This document shows positions 19,024 to 27,971 of a stretch of DNA of 64,000 bases, piece by piece (positions within the stretch are counted from its first letter, which is position 1; each line of letters begins with the position of its first letter). Below the pieces are notes generated by a model that was not told the origin of the DNA, did not search any database, and saw only the letters and a program-made list of their open reading frames with translations. Origin of the DNA: Caldithrix abyssi DSM 13497 (GTDB lineage Bacteria; Electryoneota; AABM5-125-24; Hatepunaeales; Hatepunaeaceae); assembly GCA_945865405.1 (NCBI GenBank), contig CAMBDS010000001.1, positions 1 to 64,000 on the forward strand. The letters are read 5' to 3'. The translations under genes and the position numbers were made by a program.

Positions 19024-19393
19024 GCCTCTACCCCACGTGAGCGCTTCAGATGACTTTTTAGTGCGCGTCCGGCAAGGTCAAACATTTCGTCGCCGATGCC
19101 GGTTTCGTCGTCGGTTCGCTTCAAAAGTACCAAAAGCGACCCGGCTACTGAAATTCTATCGCTGTTCAACCGGTAAGCCTCGCGCAACAACCGCTTGAAG
19201 CGGTTCCGCTTGACAGCAATACCAGCGGAACGGGGAGTAGTGATGCCGAATCGATTTTCAAGGCCGGGCAAAAAAAAACTTTCAGGCGAGGCGACTCCGC
19301 CCGACCACCTTTGCGGTAGATCGAACTGAAGAGGCTTCGCCCGATAATGTGACCAGCCTTCGGTCTGCTAACCGTGACGTCGCAACTCATCAC
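19020..19393 (-). CDS. rnpA: Ribonuclease P protein component, frame broken at an A9 run
   Basis: The N-terminal part ([26 protein letters not shown]) and the C-terminal part ([29 protein letters not shown], with the RNR signature; cited by its ends) are in different frames. The shift falls exactly on nine consecutive A of the plus strand (19270-19278, T9 in the message); one extra T restores VFFLPG and a normal 124-residue RnpA. RnpA is essential for tRNA 5' processing, so either transcriptional slippage or frameshifting at the run makes the protein, or the assembly lost a base. The start is GTG 19393 or ATG 19390, overlapping rpmH by about 25 bp. Confidence 0.85.
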
Positions 19394-19526
19394 TGACGGT
19401 CAACTTGTGGCGGCCCTTTGCGCGGCGACGTGCAAGCACATCGCGCCCGTGGCGATCTGCCATTCTTTCGCGAAAGCCGTGCTTGTTGCGGCGCTTCCGG
19501 TTGGAAGGTTTGTAGGTAAAGCTCAT
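19368..19526 (-). CDS. rpmH: 50S ribosomal protein L34
   Basis: 52 residues: [20 protein letters not shown], then [20 protein letters not shown], matching the L34 consensus, with a short extra C-terminal tail ([10 protein letters not shown]). The gene starts ATG 19526 and overlaps the 5' end of rnpA. It heads the cluster rpmH-rnpA-yidD-yidC-mnmE-mnmG-rsmG. dnaA, its usual upstream neighbour, is absent. Confidence 0.95.
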   Translation of the reverse strand: MSFTYKPSNRKRRNKHGFRERMADRHGRDVLARRRAKGRHKLTVSDELRRHG

Positions 19527-19848
19527 TGGATCTATCTCGTTTTTATTTAATTATTTGTGTTATTTTATTTTAATACTGCTGTCAGACGCCCTCGTTTGAC
19601 AGGGCCATCACGGTAACTCATAACACCGACGCTAGTCGGTATCTCTTCAATTCCCCGAAGGAAATACAAAACATCTTCAGTCCGCTGAACAATCAACATG
19701 ACCCATTAAAGACGATCCATAATATACACTCTGCCATCACGATTCAGCACAATCAAATGGCTAATTCGAGGTCAGATGGCAAAATAGGAGACGGCAAACC
19801 TTCAATTGAGATATCAATAGGTCTTCTGGCCAGATGCGTCAACAATAA
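19527..19848 (-). other. 322-bp gap upstream of rpmH
   Basis: AT-rich next to rpmH. Holds a palindrome of the CAGACG family (19579-19602) and a TATATT on the minus strand (19721-19726) whose -35 (TGCTGA, 17-nt spacer) is poor; this is the best candidate rpmH promoter. No dnaA, tRNA or other gene is seen. Confidence 0.4.
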
Positions 19849-20928
19849 TTACTTCAACACTCCTTCACTCTCGATTTGCTTGAAAATGTCGTGCAGGAAG
19901 TCCATATAGACCTCCTCTTTCTTTCGCTCTTCCGGGTGGAACGGATAGGCTACAATCAGCAACGCCTCAACCCACTTGGCAAGTCTCGCATCCCTTCTGT
20001 AGCTCGCCACCAACCGTCTCTCATGGTCATAAAGATCAGCCGACACACCGTAATACTGATAGTAGGGAATCGGGGCGAGTGTTGCCGTTACTACCGATGC
20101 CATCGTTCCGAGAAAGTAGTTCGAGAACTTTTTCTTCGACTCAATCCGAATTTTCAGCGTGTAGTCGTTCACGGTTATCAACGAATCTTTCCGCGCACGT
20201 CGTTCAGGGTCGTTTACATCGGATGACTCCTCCGTGTAGGTCGCATAGGTGCCAAGGTTGCTTAACTCACGCTGAGCGTCGAGGAAGATATCGTCGAAGC
20301 CTTGAACCCTCTGGTGGCGTTGTTGCAGCTTTGGTATAGCATCGAGTCCCACCATTTGGTGCACATGGCTGAACACAAAGCAGACCGACACCGGCTTGGA
20401 CGTATTCCTCTTCTCCTCACCTTCATAGCGGCCGCCAAGCTCCGAGCGAAACGTCGCACAGCCAGATGTCGATAGTGCGATAATCCCGACCAACAGCAAA
20501 GACAACACCTCCCTCGTTGGGGGTTGAGTCTCCGATTTGGAAATTGGCTGCCCGTCTATTTTCGCGCCTGTCCCTCTGAATTTTTTGCGCCATATCCATT
20601 CGATCAGAAACAGGATACTCATCAGAAAGAGAGGCCCTGAGATCAGTGCATAAACCGTCCAGTCAAACTTTCCCCAAGCCAACCAGATATAGCCGACCGC
20701 GAGCGAGCCAAAAACGACCGAGCCTATCCACTCCCATTTCCACGCCGTCCAGAGGACAATACCCAATATCAACGCGGGAGTATTGTGAATTAAAAGCCCG
20801 ACGATTAGTTCACGGCTATTCTTGGCTTCGTCGAAAACTTCGAGCGAGAACATCATAATGAACGGGATGAAGAGGATGCCAATAATTCGCGGCACCCAAA
20901 AGAGTACTTTTGATAATTTCGGTGACAT
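19849..20928 (-). CDS. Membrane protein (DUF7670-like) fused to a lipoprotein-like domain
   Basis: 359 residues in two unlike halves. Residues 1-115 have four hydrophobic segments resembling DUF7670 (WVPRIIGILFIPFIMMFSLE, AWKWEWIGSVVFG). Residues 144-359 look like a separate lipoprotein: a signal segment LLLVGIIALSTSGC with lipobox cysteine, then a soluble domain with a hydrophobic stretch near FLGTMASVVTATLAPIP. A TTG at 20499 with AGGGAGG 8 nt upstream (20508-20514) could start that lipoprotein alone. So this may be a gene fusion that still makes the second product separately. Function unknown. Confidence 0.6.
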   Translation of the reverse strand: MSPKLSKVLFWVPRIIGILFIPFIMMFSLEVFDEAKNSRELIVGLLIHNTPALILGIVLWTAWKWEWIGSVVFGSLAVGYIWLAWGKFDWTVYALISGPLFLMSILFLIEWIWRKKFRGTGAKIDGQPISKSETQPPTREVLSLLLVGIIALSTSGCATFRSELGGRYEGEEKRNTSKPVSVCFVFSHVHQMVGLDAIPKLQQRHQRVQGFDDIFLDAQRELSNLGTYATYTEESSDVNDPERRARKDSLITVNDYTLKIRIESKKKFSNYFLGTMASVVTATLAPIPYYQYYGVSADLYDHERRLVASYRRDARLAKWVEALLIVAYPFHPEERKKEEVYMDFLHDIFKQIESEGVLK

Positions 20929-21123
20929 TGTGAACCTTTGTTATTTCTGTTGTGGTTTGACAGAGATATTGCAAAGTGGGTGCCAATTTCGAAGGATGTT
21001 GATTACTTAAGATTTAAGGGAAGTTCTGCTAGGGGGTAATATGTGTTCTGGAGTGAACAGTTTGTGCGGATTTGAGTTTGGGCGTGCCGAACCATCGACA
21101 CGCCCATAATTTAGGTGCAGCGT

Positions 21124-21723
21124 TTAGAAATAGCTCAAGAACGTCAGCCGGGCAACGCCCCGATCGTTATCAAGATCACGACTGACCGAGAGATCGACGC
21201 TCATCTTCGGCCCATAGGCGATCTTCATCCCCAGCCCAAGATATGTGCCGGCTCTCTTGTTTTGAGTGTAGTTATGGAACCATTCGAACTGAGGTCCAAT
21301 TCGGATTAGCGAATTGATCTCGTATCGTTCTTGGAAAAGAATCCAATGGGAGTCCGTCAGTGACTTGGTCGCCCTCATATAGTAAAGTGCCCAGAATTCG
21401 CTGGAGTGCTTGCCGTTATTAGAAAACCAGAACAGTTGTGGCACGATCCAGTTCAGCCTTCCGACAATCGGGTCGTGGTTAAGCCCAATCATCGGCTGGA
21501 GGTCGTTCCCCGGTGCGATGTTAATCAGTCGTCCAAGGTCTGCCTCGATCCAGCCCGGCGCCGGATAAAAGATGAAGTCATGCACCCATTGACCGTTCTG
21601 GCCGCCAACCCAGAGGATGTGGCCCTGCTGGTCGCCGTCGATGCGGAACCAGGTGTTGGTCGTCTCCGCTACTGCCGCAGAGGTCAGCACCAGCGTGAGC
21701 AAAAGATATTGATAAGTTTTCAT
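21124..21723 (-). CDS. Exported protein, probable outer-membrane beta-barrel
   Basis: 199 residues with a signal peptide (KTYQYLLLTLVLTSAAVAE) and alternating aromatic/polar strands such as WIVPQLFWFSNN, SEFWALYYMRAT, TYLGLGMKIAYG, ending in Phe (LTFLSYF), as many outer-membrane proteins do. The start ATG 21723 has AAGGA 5 nt upstream; longer frames run through the hairpin repeat at 21741-21790 and are rejected. No specific family recognised. Confidence 0.65.
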   Translation of the reverse strand: MKTYQYLLLTLVLTSAAVAETTNTWFRIDGDQQGHILWVGGQNGQWVHDFIFYPAPGWIEADLGRLINIAPGNDLQPMIGLNHDPIVGRLNWIVPQLFWFSNNGKHSSEFWALYYMRATKSLTDSHWILFQERYEINSLIRIGPQFEWFHNYTQNKRAGTYLGLGMKIAYGPKMSVDLSVSRDLDNDRGVARLTFLSYF

Positions 21724-21740
21724 TGATTCCTTGTTAAATG

Positions 21741-21790
21741 GTAACGCCGGTGTCTCGCCGGCACGTATCGCCACCGTCCCGGTGGCATTG
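21741..21790. repeat. Paired GCCGG hairpins
   Basis: GTAACGCCGG facing GCCGGC, then GCCACCG facing CGGTGGC. Related to the composite at 41848-41950. Confidence 0.55.
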
Positions 21791-21801
21791 ACTACACCTC
21801 A

Positions 21802-22830
21802 TTACCGCAACATGATTACTCCCCGATGCTCATCCGTGAGAAAAACCGAGTGATCACTTGCGCGTACCGTAACGCTGCTCGGCCTCGGGGACAGATATTT
21901 TCCCGTAAGGACCGGGTAGAGGGGATCGGTTACATCGATGACAAACAACCCGTTTTCACGATCGAGAATATAGACCGTCTTCCCATCAAGCGCAACTTTG
22001 AAAGCGTCATCGACGCCTTCGATAGGATATTGAGACTTTAGCACCGGGGAAGTTGGATCGCCAATATCGACGATTGCCAATCCCGCGTACTGACAGGCAA
22101 TATAGGCGTAATTTGCGGCAGAATCGACCACGACGTCAAGCGTGTTACCCATAAGGTCGAGCGATGTTACTTCTGTAATCGAGATCTCAGGTCTCACTCC
22201 ACTGCCAATTTGGAGAATCATCAGCCCCCATTCACCTTGCGCAGCATATAGGTAAGTTCCTGATTTCGCAATTCCATGAAATGCACGTGACCTCGCAAAA
22301 TATGACCCACGAATATCTTCAGCCCAGAATGAAGATTCATGGTCATAATAGTAGAGGTGTGCTTGAATACCATCGTTGTCAGTTTCACAATGAACCAGAA
22401 GCAGTGAATCGGGGCTGATATCTTCTAACAGAAAATCTTCGATTCCTTTAGAGCCAATCCAGATTGCATATTGATCTAAGTTTCGGTCAAAACCATATAT
22501 GCCACCAAAATTGTTTGTACTCGCCAATGCGAATACCAAGCCACTCTGGCGGGCTACCGCTACTTTCTGGGTAGGATAGAATGTCGGTATCGTATCGAGA
22601 GGCGTTGCTCTGCCGTTCGCTTCTAAATGCCAGATCGTTACGCCGAACTCGTTGTCAGCTACATAAATCGTGTCATCGATAAGGCAAATGTCTCGTGCGC
22701 TACCGGGAGTCCTGAATGATCCGACCGCTCGAAGCCCGTACGAACCAGCCGATGTCGGACTGGTGGTATCGTCCGAGCACCCGGACAACAGGGCAATTGA
22801 GAAAAGTATCACAAATATTCTGTTGTTCAA
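21802..22830 (-). CDS. LVIVD-repeat lipoprotein
   Basis: 342 residues from TTG 22830, chosen because AGGAG lies 8 nt upstream and it gives a short lipoprotein signal (NNRIFVILFSIALLSGC, lipobox Cys18). The body has repeats of the LVIVD type, for example GLAIVDIGDPTSPVLKSQYP and GLFVIDVTDPLYPVLTGKYL, expected to fold as a beta-propeller. Lipidated and therefore envelope-bound; ligand unknown. It is followed 28 bp later by paired hairpins. Confidence 0.75.
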   Translation of the reverse strand: MNNRIFVILFSIALLSGCSDDTTSPTSAGSYGLRAVGSFRTPGSARDICLIDDTIYVADNEFGVTIWHLEANGRATPLDTIPTFYPTQKVAVARQSGLVFALASTNNFGGIYGFDRNLDQYAIWIGSKGIEDFLLEDISPDSLLLVHCETDNDGIQAHLYYYDHESSFWAEDIRGSYFARSRAFHGIAKSGTYLYAAQGEWGLMILQIGSGVRPEISITEVTSLDLMGNTLDVVVDSAANYAYIACQYAGLAIVDIGDPTSPVLKSQYPIEGVDDAFKVALDGKTVYILDRENGLFVIDVTDPLYPVLTGKYLSPRPSSVTVRASDHSVFLTDEHRGVIMLR

Positions 22831-22933
22831 GCTTTTTTCTCCTAAAGTTTTGTTGAGTATGGCGTTTCCACTTTCGAATGAGTGCAAAACTGCCTATATA
22901 ACCAAAAGCGCCAACGGAACTTATAACTCTAAC

Positions 22934-23131
22934 TCATCGCGCCAACGCCAACTCGACCGCACGTGGATTGTCCATCCGCTTTGACGCATCAAGTATCTCC
23001 ATCCCCACGATGCCGCCATCTTCGTCAAAGTCAAGGATTATTCCCGGCTTCTCCTAGTCGCTCTCCTCGATTTTCTTATCTGTGAAGAGAATCCTGAGTA
23101 TGTCAACTTCGGGATCGTAAATGACTTTCAT
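22934..23131 (-). pseudogene. DUF2283 family gene with an internal amber codon
   Basis: Start ATG 23131 gives MKVIYDPEVDILRILFTDKK, then codon 26 is TAG (23054-23056), and the frame continues with the family core PGIILDFDEDGGIVGMEILD to a TGA at 22934. A complete relative is at 53095-53319. The ATG overlaps the DUF4926 stop (ATGA), so this was the third gene of a small operon. A nonsense mutation is the simple reading; stop-codon readthrough is possible but unsupported. Confidence 0.8.
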
Positions 23132-23361
23132 TGCACCGCTCTTATCGCCCTTGCCTGAGCAATCTCGTTTCTCTTGATAGCCCGCACCTGCGACGCACGA
23201 AGTGTTTCGACGCCAATGGTATCGCCTTGCAGAGTGATGAACTCAACCTCATATCCCTCTCCGCCGCGATGCACCATAACGACAGTACCAACGTCACCGC
23301 GCATAAGATGAAGTGTTGGAATATCACTGGTGATGACGACCCGGTCATGCTCTTTAATCAT
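23128..23361 (-). CDS. DUF4926 domain protein
   Basis: 77 residues: KEHDRVVITSDIP, GDVGTVVMVHRGGEGYEVEF, GDTIGVETLRASQVR, the pattern of DUF4926, a small SH3-like family usually found beside DUF6883. It overlaps DUF6883 upstream by 8 bp and DUF2283 downstream by 4 bp. Such small two-gene units in bacteria resemble toxin-antitoxin pairs in layout, but no activity is established. It is the only intact member of this operon. Confidence 0.8.
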   Translation of the reverse strand: MIKEHDRVVITSDIPTLHLMRGDVGTVVMVHRGGEGYEVEFITLQGDTIGVETLRASQVRAIKRNEIAQARAIRAVQ

Positions 23362-23704
23362 TTTCTTTTCCTTTAATAGGATAGGCTGTCGTAAGACGCG
23401 GAAATGTCGCGTCCTTAGCTACAAACCAGACAGTGCGTATTTGTATTCGTCGCTCGGAAGGCGACTTCAGCGGACCTTCAATTACGTAACGAGTCCCAAA
23501 CTCTCGTTCTTCGATTTTGACTACTGGATTTTCTGCTGCATGGGTCTTTAAGGCAATTGCTAAATCCTCCCATCGCTCAACAGAAAACCCAATCAATTTG
23601 AAGAATTTCGCTTTGCCCCAACCTTCCTCATGAAAATCTGATAAAAGGTAATCAAGAATCTTTGATGCAGGAATGTTTGCTATTTCAAAATTCGGTAACT
23701 TGAT
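23354..23704 (-). CDS. DUF6883 domain protein without an ordinary start codon
   Basis: Homology-like sequence runs from KLPNFEIANIPASKILDYLL through GWGKAKFFKLIGFSVE to TAYPIKGKEND, about 116 residues, the expected size. Where the family has its initial Met there is ATC (23702-23704), and an in-frame TAG lies three codons upstream (23714-23716). The first usual start is TTG 23596, which would remove 36 residues of the domain. So the gene has either lost its start (ATG to ATC) or uses ATC. Partner of the DUF4926 gene that overlaps it. Confidence 0.65.
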   Translation of the reverse strand: MKLPNFEIANIPASKILDYLLSDFHEEGWGKAKFFKLIGFSVERWEDLAIALKTHAAENPVVKIEEREFGTRYVIEGPLKSPSERRIQIRTVWFVAKDATFPRLTTAYPIKGKEND

Positions 23705-23749
23705 TTGATGTCTCTATTTAATCTTGCCTATCTCTCGTATTAGCGAGAA

Positions 23750-25237
23750 TTAGTTTCCTGCTTGCACCCACCTCATCGCCGTCCTGATCCTTCTCACCAC
23801 CGTCTCCCGCCCCAGCACCTCCAACAGCTCAAACAGCCCCGGCCCAACTGTCGTCCCCGAAACCGAAAGCCGTAATGGGTGAATCAACGCACCTCCCGAA
23901 ACTCCCCACTCCTCAGCCCTCTTGCGGACAATCTCCTCCAGCGCGTCGTGCTTGAAGGTCTCCAACCCACCAAAATCGGCGGCGAGCGTCGTCAGGCGAT
24001 CCGCAACAGTACGACAGACATTCCTGTCTGTCCCCTCAGCTGATACGCCAAAGTGTTTCTTTGCCCCTTTCTCGTCGTATTTGGCTGGATCCTTGAACAT
24101 ATACGCGGCACTACCAAAGAGGTCACTGAGCAGCGTTATCCGGCTTTTTATCAAGTCCCACGCAATGGGGAGATAGTCGTCCGTCGGAGCAGCCTGAAGC
24201 CCACCCTCCAAAAGCACCTTGTCCATAAGCCCCATCACCGCCTCGCGCACATCCGCCCAACTTTTCAACGACAGATACTGCCCGTTCAACCACCTCAGCT
24301 TCTGCTCGTCGAACACGGCGCCTGATGGGTTGATCCCGTCGATGCTGAACAGCTCAGTCATCTCTGCCAAGCTGATCACGTTCCGGTCATCCCCCGGCGA
24401 CCAGCCCAACAGCCCAAGGAAATTTGTCATCGTCTCCGGCAGATATCCCATCTCCTTGAACGCCATGATCGATGTCGTCCCGACGCGCTTCGAGAGCTTC
24501 TTCTTGTCCGTCCCGAGGATCAGCGGTAAATGAGCAAACTCCGGTACCGGGCTCTTCAAAGCCTTGTAGATCAATATCTGCTTCGGCGTGTTAAGCAAAT
24601 GGTCATCGCCCCGGATCACATACGTCACCCCCATGTCGATGTCATCGACCACTACCGCCAGCATATAGGTCGGCGTTCCGTCACCACGAAGCAGCACAAA
24701 ATCCTCAAGATCGCTCCCCTGGATCTTCACCTCGCCATGGACGCCGTCCTGAAACCGCAGATCCTCGTCGGGAACCCGCACCCTGACCGCCCAAGGGATA
24801 CCAGCCGCCTTTTTAGCTTCGATCTCACTTGCATAAAGCCGTAGGCATGTCCGGTCGTACTTGAACTGCTTGCCAGCCGCCCGAGCCGCTTCCCTTTTCG
24901 CAGTCAGTTCATCCGGGTTGCAAAAGCATGGGTACCCCAGCCCTGACCGAACGATCTCCAGTGCCGCCTCCTTGTGCCGCTCGATTCGGTGCGACTGATA
25001 GACGACCTCTTCGTCCGGCTCGATCCCCATCCACTTCAGCCCGTCGAGGATCACCTGAATAGCTGGCAGCGTCGAACGCTCACGGTCGGTGTCTTCGATC
25101 CGTAGCAGGAATTTCCCGCCGTTGTGACGGGCATATAGGTAGTTGAACAGCGCCGTCCTGACGCCGCCTACGTGAAGATCACCGGTAGGGCTTGGCGCAA
25201 ACCTGACGCGGATCGGAATCTCTGGAGTGTTTTGCAT
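23750..25237 (-). CDS. gltX: Glutamate--tRNA ligase
   Basis: 495 residues, the usual length. Class I signatures: RFAPSPTGDLHVGG (HIGH variant, His22) and KKLSKR (KMSKS variant). The C-terminal anticodon-binding domain follows. It charges tRNA-Glu, and in some bacteria tRNA-Gln. The start ATG 25237 lies 21 bp after the expected transcription start of a TTGACT-TATATT promoter; longer frames are untranscribed from it. A perfect palindrome (24013-24032) is read in frame as the insert GTDRNVCRT in the anticodon-binding domain. Its 3' end is 33 bp from the broken DUF6883 gene. Confidence 0.95.
   Translation of the reverse strand: MQNTPEIPIRVRFAPSPTGDLHVGGVRTALFNYLYARHNGGKFLLRIEDTDRERSTLPAIQVILDGLKWMGIEPDEEVVYQSHRIERHKEAALEIVRSGLGYPCFCNPDELTAKREAARAAGKQFKYDRTCLRLYASEIEAKKAAGIPWAVRVRVPDEDLRFQDGVHGEVKIQGSDLEDFVLLRGDGTPTYMLAVVVDDIDMGVTYVIRGDDHLLNTPKQILIYKALKSPVPEFAHLPLILGTDKKKLSKRVGTTSIMAFKEMGYLPETMTNFLGLLGWSPGDDRNVISLAEMTELFSIDGINPSGAVFDEQKLRWLNGQYLSLKSWADVREAVMGLMDKVLLEGGLQAAPTDDYLPIAWDLIKSRITLLSDLFGSAAYMFKDPAKYDEKGAKKHFGVSAEGTDRNVCRTVADRLTTLAADFGGLETFKHDALEEIVRKRAEEWGVSGGALIHPLRLSVSGTTVGPGLFELLEVLGRETVVRRIRTAMRWVQAGN
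24013..24032. repeat. Palindrome inside gltX
   Basis: GACAGACA-TTCC-TGTCTGTC, identical to the intergenic copy at 28722-28741; a relative is in the gene at 38913-38932. Confidence 0.75.
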
Positions 25238-25264
25238 TGTTCTATTATTATTAATGGAATTTGG

Positions 25265-25293
25265 AATATATTGCGTTGTCTGCCGCGAGTCAA
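25265..25293 (-). promoter_or_regulatory. gltX promoter
   Basis: On the minus strand: TTGACT (25288-25293), 17-nt spacer, TATATT (25265-25270). It fixes the gltX start at 25237. Confidence 0.8.
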
Positions 25294-25339
25294 GCAAGAG
25301 TGTGTGCGCATTACAACCACATTCATATCTTGAACGAGA

Positions 25340-25367
25340 GAAGCCTCCGCTTTTCGTCGGAGGCTTC
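25340..25367 (-). terminator. Hairpin between the T9SS gene and gltX promoter
   Basis: GAAGCCTCCG and its complement, 8-nt loop. Lies after the stop at 25395 and before the gltX promoter; only a weak T tract follows. Confidence 0.6.
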
Positions 25368-25394
25368 CATAATTTCAATACTGCAACGGGAAGG

Positions 25395-27611
25395 CTACCT
25401 CATCAGCACAGCCTTCATCATCGCGTGATGACTGCCCGCGTCCAGCTTGACAATGTAAACGCCCGCCGAAAGTCCTGCCGCGTCGAACGAAACGCGGTGC
25501 TGTCCAGAACTCATCCGGCTCTTTTCGATCTGCTTTACAAACCTGCCGAAGGAATCATACAGTGAAACATTAACCTCTTCAGCCTGCGGTAAGTTTAGCC
25601 GTATCTGCGACACTTCGTTGAATGGATTGGGGCTTAAAGAATAACCGAATTCCCCCGGCGAAAATGCATGTTCGCCCACTTCCAGCCGTTCAAGTACATT
25701 GATGTTCCACTTAATAGTATCGAGCATATCGTACTGATGGATTGTCATCATCAGCTCATAGACCCCCACCGAGTCAAACCTTATCGTCTCCTCGCGCCTT
25801 CCTCCGATTCGCTGACCATTATAAATCCAGCGAATATTCCAGTTAAGCTCCGTCGAGTCACCTGGAACCACCCCGAAGACAACTGACGTATCTTGTCTCA
25901 CCATAAGATTCCGATTATAAGGGTACCAACGCGACAACGCCGACTCAACTTGAATTCCCCAAGTGACTTCGTCATGGAACTCCTCTTGAGACACTATACC
26001 ATCCAGGAAGTATATCCCTACATTGTCAAAAGTATAACTGATAGCCGAGTCATTGGAAATCTCTTCCGGCATAATCTCCATCGGAGTCACGACTACCCAA
26101 CTATATTCCATCGGAACCTGAAGCCTGCCCCTTCCGGCTATTGAGAAATCCAATTGATTCCCACGTCTTGTCCGGAAATTAAATATTTCTGGTGCGTGAT
26201 CGCTGACGTAAATGTTGCTTGTTCTTATATGCCATTCAGTTGAGTCCGAGAATTCTCCATCTGTTGCCACGCAAACCAGACGTTCAACACCTTCATCTTC
26301 GAATCGATGGAAAAATGTTGAATCTTGAGATACTTCTTCCTCGCCAAGTCTCCAGGTGTAGATAATATCATCACCGTCAGGGTCTTCCGCGCGGGCTAAA
26401 AATGTTAACGTGTCCCCAACCAACACATCGACCAGAGAATCCTCGGGAACAAGCTCAACGAAGAAAGGTGTGTGCGATATCGGTACATAAGCTACTGCAA
26501 AACAGGTCGCTGCAGCCCCACCACAGGCGATGAATGATCCATCACGAGCAGTGATTACCGACCGCAGGATATTCTTCTGCCCACCTTGCAATTCAGGCCC
26601 CGCGACACGTCCCCAAATCGGATTCCCACCATTATCAACAAATAGCTCGCTGGCAACCGAACCCCATTGGGGATCGGCCAAATTGCCTACAAGAAGATAA
26701 CCATCAAAATTAGACGCAATACCAAAATACTTTTGCGCAGCAAACCCTGCACCACGGAAAAGATTGGGATTTACCCGCCAATTCTGATTGAAGCGAGAAT
26801 TGAACGAAGCTCCAAGCCCACCTACGAGCCCATTCGGCACTCCGTAACCAGAAATAGCAAATCCTTGCTCACGTGTGCGTACCAATCCGGTCGGAGCACC
26901 AGGGCCACTCCTTTTGGAAGCCACAATCACGCCGCCATAAGTGGTCGTCATCAACGTATTCTGGTTGTCTGATTGTCCCTGAATAATAAAAGCAAGGCCG
27001 TTCTCTATCTCCTTAACAGCCGTCGCTGTCGCACCGGGGTAATACTTCTGCCAGACAACTCCGCCAGCAGGGTTAATTCGTACTGCCATCGCCATACCTT
27101 GAAGACCCTGCCCGCAGGCGATCAAATCTCCTTCCTTCAACTCTATAACTCCGTAACAGCACGGGCCAACCGCCGCTTGTGTCGCATAACCGCTCCGCCA
27201 CTCGAGATCTCCCCTCGCATCGACCTTCATCACGTCGAACACAGATTGGCTCGCTTCGGTTTTTCCACCAGTAACGAACCCCCCATCATCCGTCTGAATC
27301 ACTGTGAAAAGTTCCACCGAACGGCGACGCGCAAGGTTATCTCCCGACTGAAACACACAATTCAGCTCGAAATTGTTCGCTTCGTCGGTCACCAACAGCC
27401 AGCCATTATTCGTGTTACGATCTATATTTATCGTACCACAAAAGGCAAGCCCACTCTCGCTCGTCAGGAATAAGTCGTTAAAGACCTTCCCCGTACCCTC
27501 AAGAGGCCTGTAAGTCCGCTCCCAACGATAAGCGTATGGTTGCCCAAAATCGGCAAGAAGCGTGGTAGATAAGGTGAGAAGCCCGAAAAATATTCCAGCA
27601 ACTCGTTTCAT
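25395..27611 (-). CDS. Exported protein with PKD/Ig-like domains and T9SS sorting domain
   Basis: 738 residues. Signal peptide KRVAGIFFGLLTLSTTLLA; residues about 25-400 with repeats of the LFTVIQTDDGGFVTGGKTE type (propeller-like); two PKD/Ig-like domains (DTLTFLARAEDPDGDDIIYTW at about 410); sorting domain from YSLSPNPFNE (about 655) to the end. The start ATG 27611 has GGAG upstream and a promoter at 27712-27740. Surface-exposed or secreted by inference; function unknown. It is transcribed alone. Confidence 0.8.
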   Translation of the reverse strand: MKRVAGIFFGLLTLSTTLLADFGQPYAYRWERTYRPLEGTGKVFNDLFLTSESGLAFCGTINIDRNTNNGWLLVTDEANNFELNCVFQSGDNLARRRSVELFTVIQTDDGGFVTGGKTEASQSVFDVMKVDARGDLEWRSGYATQAAVGPCCYGVIELKEGDLIACGQGLQGMAMAVRINPAGGVVWQKYYPGATATAVKEIENGLAFIIQGQSDNQNTLMTTTYGGVIVASKRSGPGAPTGLVRTREQGFAISGYGVPNGLVGGLGASFNSRFNQNWRVNPNLFRGAGFAAQKYFGIASNFDGYLLVGNLADPQWGSVASELFVDNGGNPIWGRVAGPELQGGQKNILRSVITARDGSFIACGGAAATCFAVAYVPISHTPFFVELVPEDSLVDVLVGDTLTFLARAEDPDGDDIIYTWRLGEEEVSQDSTFFHRFEDEGVERLVCVATDGEFSDSTEWHIRTSNIYVSDHAPEIFNFRTRRGNQLDFSIAGRGRLQVPMEYSWVVVTPMEIMPEEISNDSAISYTFDNVGIYFLDGIVSQEEFHDEVTWGIQVESALSRWYPYNRNLMVRQDTSVVFGVVPGDSTELNWNIRWIYNGQRIGGRREETIRFDSVGVYELMMTIHQYDMLDTIKWNINVLERLEVGEHAFSPGEFGYSLSPNPFNEVSQIRLNLPQAEEVNVSLYDSFGRFVKQIEKSRMSSGQHRVSFDAAGLSAGVYIVKLDAGSHHAMMKAVLMR

Positions 27612-27711
27612 GAAAGCTCCGCTGCGTTGAAGTGAATTCGCTTTGACCGTACTGGACTGCAATCTGACACCAAAAACGGATGCACAGAGACAAAGTCCCA
27701 CTAAGATGACA

Positions 27712-27740
27712 AATATAGGGTCTTTTTTTCAGTAATGCAA
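27712..27740 (-). promoter_or_regulatory. Promoter of the T9SS gene at 25395-27611
   Basis: Minus strand: TTGCAT (27735-27740), 17-nt spacer, TATATT (27712-27717); leader about 95 nt. Confidence 0.75.
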
Positions 27741-27860
27741 TATTCTCTGAATATCTTGCAAAATATTTTTGGGGATGAAAATGAAGAAATCCCTATGGAC
27801 AGCACGGATGTCAGGCAATGGCGGCAAATTCAGGCTGGTATGCGATGAAAAGTAATACGA

Positions 27861-27886
27861 AAAGACCGTCCAATTCGATGGTCTTT
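27861..27886 (-). terminator. Terminator after the small membrane protein gene
   Basis: AAAGACCATC and its complement (one G-U) with a 6-nt loop, followed by TTTT-rich sequence on the minus strand. The surrounding 27612-27971 gap otherwise holds only the promoter at 27712. Confidence 0.6.
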
Positions 27887-27971
27887 CTTGAAAAATATTT
27901 TCACTCTTTCCTCAAATCATTTTCTTGCAATAAATTCGATCTCGCCCCACCCCATCACATCCTCATTATCT

